From: CAZSPL01 sp964608735
GTDB taxonomy: Bacteria; JAJVIF01; JAPKYR01; CAZSPL01
Direction: 5' to 3'
DNA: 6,575 nt
Assembly: GCA_964608735.1 (NCBI GenBank)
Contig: CAZSPL010000213.1
Coordinates: 1-6,575 of the forward strand
The notes under the pieces were generated by a model. The model did not search any database and was not told where the DNA came from. It saw only the letters and a list, made by a program, of their open reading frames with translations. Below, piece by piece: positions 5,320 through 6,575 of this stretch; position 1 is the first letter of the stretch; each line of letters begins with the position of its first letter. The translations under genes were made by a program, and so were the position numbers.

Positions 5320-6054
5320 ATGACAGCCAACATCAAATTCTCGGTATGCATGCCCGCATACAACGAGGAACAAAACATAGAGAAAACCGTCCGCGACTCG
5401 ATGGCCGCCATCGATGCAACCGGTGATGCGGGCGAAGTATGCGTCACGAACGATGCATCGAAAGACCGCACCGGCGAAATCCTCGCGAAGCTGAAAGATG
5501 AATTCAACGACAGGCTCGTCGTCGTAACCCACGCCCCGAAGAACGAAGGCTATGGGCGCGCCCTTGCCGATGCCATCAAGGCGTCGTCGGGAGAATGGGT
5601 CGCCACCATCGACTCCGACGGGCAGTTCGACATCGGGCAGCTTCACGAACTCGCCGCTAAAGCCGTGGACGGCATCGATTTCGTCGCGGGATATCGAGTG
5701 CGCAAGAAAGACTCACCGCTTCGCGTCATTGCCGACCGCGGACTGAACATGCTCGTACGAATAATGTTCGGGATTCCCCACCGCGACACCAACTGCGCGT
5801 TCAAGCTCGTGCGCGGCGACCTCTTGCGGGCGCTCGATATCGAATCGAACGGATTTCAAACCCCTACCGAAATCGTACTCAAGCTGCATTTCACCGGCGC
5901 GAAATCGGTCGAAGCACCCATACATCATCTCCAGCGCGAGGAGGGCAAAAGCAAGCTGAAGGTCATCAAGACAAGCCGCGACTTCTTTGCTTTCCTCTGC
6001 TATATGCGCGCCAGGGTCAAGCTCTTCAAACGCGGTATCATCTCAAAGCTCTAA
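5320..6054 (+). CDS. Family 2 glycosyltransferase, dolichyl-phosphate-mannose synthase type (244 aa)
   Basis: Probably transfers a sugar from a nucleotide donor to a polyprenyl phosphate at the cytoplasmic face of the inner membrane. Seen in order: PAYNEEQN (12-19), NDASKDRT (44-51) of the nucleotide-binding fold, NEGYGRALADAI (75-86), the metal-binding DSDGQFD (98-104) with Asp98 and Asp100, RDTNCAFKLVRGD (155-167), and REEGKSK (206-212), which matches the R-x2-G-x-SK element typical of the DPM1/ArnC/GtrB branch. The length and ending suit a DPM1-like enzyme without the C-terminal membrane helices of GtrB or ArnC, so it may rely on a partner for membrane contact. The acceptor and sugar cannot be read from sequence. 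The ATG at 5320 has no convincing Shine-Dalgarno, but the conserved PAYNEE lies 11 residues in, as usual. It is probably translated as part of the upstream operon. No terminator is evident after 6054. Confidence 0.93.
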   Translation: MTANIKFSVCMPAYNEEQNIEKTVRDSMAAIDATGDAGEVCVTNDASKDRTGEILAKLKDEFNDRLVVVTHAPKNEGYGRALADAIKASSGEWVATIDSDGQFDIGQLHELAAKAVDGIDFVAGYRVRKKDSPLRVIADRGLNMLVRIMFGIPHRDTNCAFKLVRGDLLRALDIESNGFQTPTEIVLKLHFTGAKSVEAPIHHLQREEGKSKLKVIKTSRDFFAFLCYMRARVKLFKRGIISKL

Positions 6055-6096
6055 TCTCTCTCTAAATTAACTCGATGAAATAACCCCTCCCCCCCG

Positions 6097-6144
6097 GGTG
6101 CCACGCCCACGCGAAGTCCTGGTGCCACGGGCACGCGAGTCTTC
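6097..6144. repeat. Degenerate 24-bp direct repeat (two copies)
   Basis: 6097-6120 and 6121-6144 both begin GGTGCCACG and continue with CACGCGA, diverging at a few positions. Two copies, period 24, sit at the left edge of the repeat block that follows the glycosyltransferase gene. Confidence 0.6.
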
Positions 6145-6157
6145 GAGCTTGCCCGTG
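6126..6157. repeat. Stem-loop with perfect 8-bp arms
   Basis: CACGGGCA (6126-6133) and TGCCCGTG (6150-6157) are perfect inverted arms with a 16-nt loop. The arms resemble the CACGGACAACC/GGTTGTCCGTG arms of the 140-bp repeat further right, so this looks like a diverged relative. It could act as a weak stop for the upstream operon, but no T-run follows. Confidence 0.6.
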
Positions 6158-6202
6158 TCTTCTGATAGCTTGTTCCGCTCTATCTTGGACCTTTCGTTCG
6201 GT

Positions 6203-6575
6203 GTCCCCTCCCTTACGGTCGGGGCTCGGGTTTTCTCTCTATAGGATAAGGGGATAAAAGGAAAATAAATCCGTGTGGCACGGACAACCGTCGACCAGTC
6301 ACCGTCACACTACCACTACGTCTTAAGGTTGTCCGTGTCTTTGTCCCCTCCCTTACGGTCGGGGCTCGGGTTTTCTCTCCATAGGATAAGGGGATAAAAG
6401 GAAAATAAATCCGTGTGGCACGGACAACCGTCGACCAGTCACCGTCACACTACCACTACGTCTTAAGGTTGTCCGTGTCTTTGTCCCCTCCCTTACGGTC
6501 GGGGCTCGGGTTTTCTCTCCATAGGATAAGGGGATAAAAGGAAAATAAATCCGTGTGGCACGGACAACCGTCGAC
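6203..6575. repeat. 140-bp tandem repeat, 2.66 copies visible, running off the window
   Basis: Units at 6203-6342, 6343-6482 and 6483-6575 (93 bp, truncated by the window). Copies 1 and 2 differ by one base (T6240 against C6380); the visible part of copy 3 matches copy 2 exactly. Each unit starts GTCCCCTCCCTTACGGTC, has a purine-rich middle and ends with a stem-loop. The period is not a multiple of three and I see no reading frame of interest. The near-identity of the units suggests recent expansion, or an assembly repeat at a contig edge. Confidence 0.97.
6279..6337. repeat. Stem-loop within each 140-bp unit (11-bp arms)
   Basis: CACGGACAACC (6279-6289) and GGTTGTCCGTG (6327-6337) are perfect inverted arms around 37 bases. 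In copy 2 they recur at 6419-6429 and 6467-6477; copy 3 shows only the left arm. A smaller CCGTG-TGG-CACGG hairpin (6271-6283) overlaps the left arm and would compete with it. Confidence 0.85.

Noticed and set aside
6203..6575. CRISPR array at the right end
   Set aside because: The whole 140-bp unit is repeated without unique spacers, which is a plain tandem repeat.

Overview
The window is about 6.5 kb from an unidentified diderm bacterium. The coding parts are GC-rich and several proteins carry lipoprotein signal peptides. Nothing here is diagnostic of a lineage, and I do not name one. The scaffold has a 100-N gap at 919-1018, and both non-coding blocks consist of tandem or inverted repeats.

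Left part (1-790, minus strand): the 5' 60% or so of pheS (phenylalanyl-tRNA synthetase alpha subunit), running off the left edge. Upstream of it is what looks like a complete ribosome-mediated attenuator. It has a near-consensus sigma70 promoter (TTGACG-17 bp-TACAAT), a 16-codon leader peptide with three Phe codons, a leader stem, a competing antiterminator and a Rho-independent terminator just before the pheS ribosome binding site. This is the most interesting and most testable item in the window.

Repeat block (811-1290): an identical 53-bp tandem repeat runs into the gap. Beyond it are three inverted-repeat elements. I see no credible gene.

Middle part (1357-3033, plus strand): two consecutive lipoprotein genes of visibly lower GC than the rest. 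The first encodes a small Cys-rich lipoprotein and appears broken, by one missing base in a T run inside the signal peptide and by one in-frame stop. The second is an intact 428-aa lipoprotein of unknown function.

Right part (3150-6054, plus strand): a GC-rich lipoprotein gene, then a tight three-gene run. This run encodes a small two-helix membrane protein with a DnaJ-like CxxC zinc finger, a lipoprotein with an added C-terminal transmembrane helix, and a family 2 glycosyltransferase of the dolichyl-phosphate-mannose synthase type. The spacing suggests one operon acting at the cell envelope, but the pathway is unknown.

The right end (6097-6575) holds a degenerate 24-bp direct repeat, a stem-loop, and a 140-bp tandem repeat of more than 2.6 copies that runs off the window. 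The left and right repeat blocks share the core GTGCCAC/GTGGCAC.
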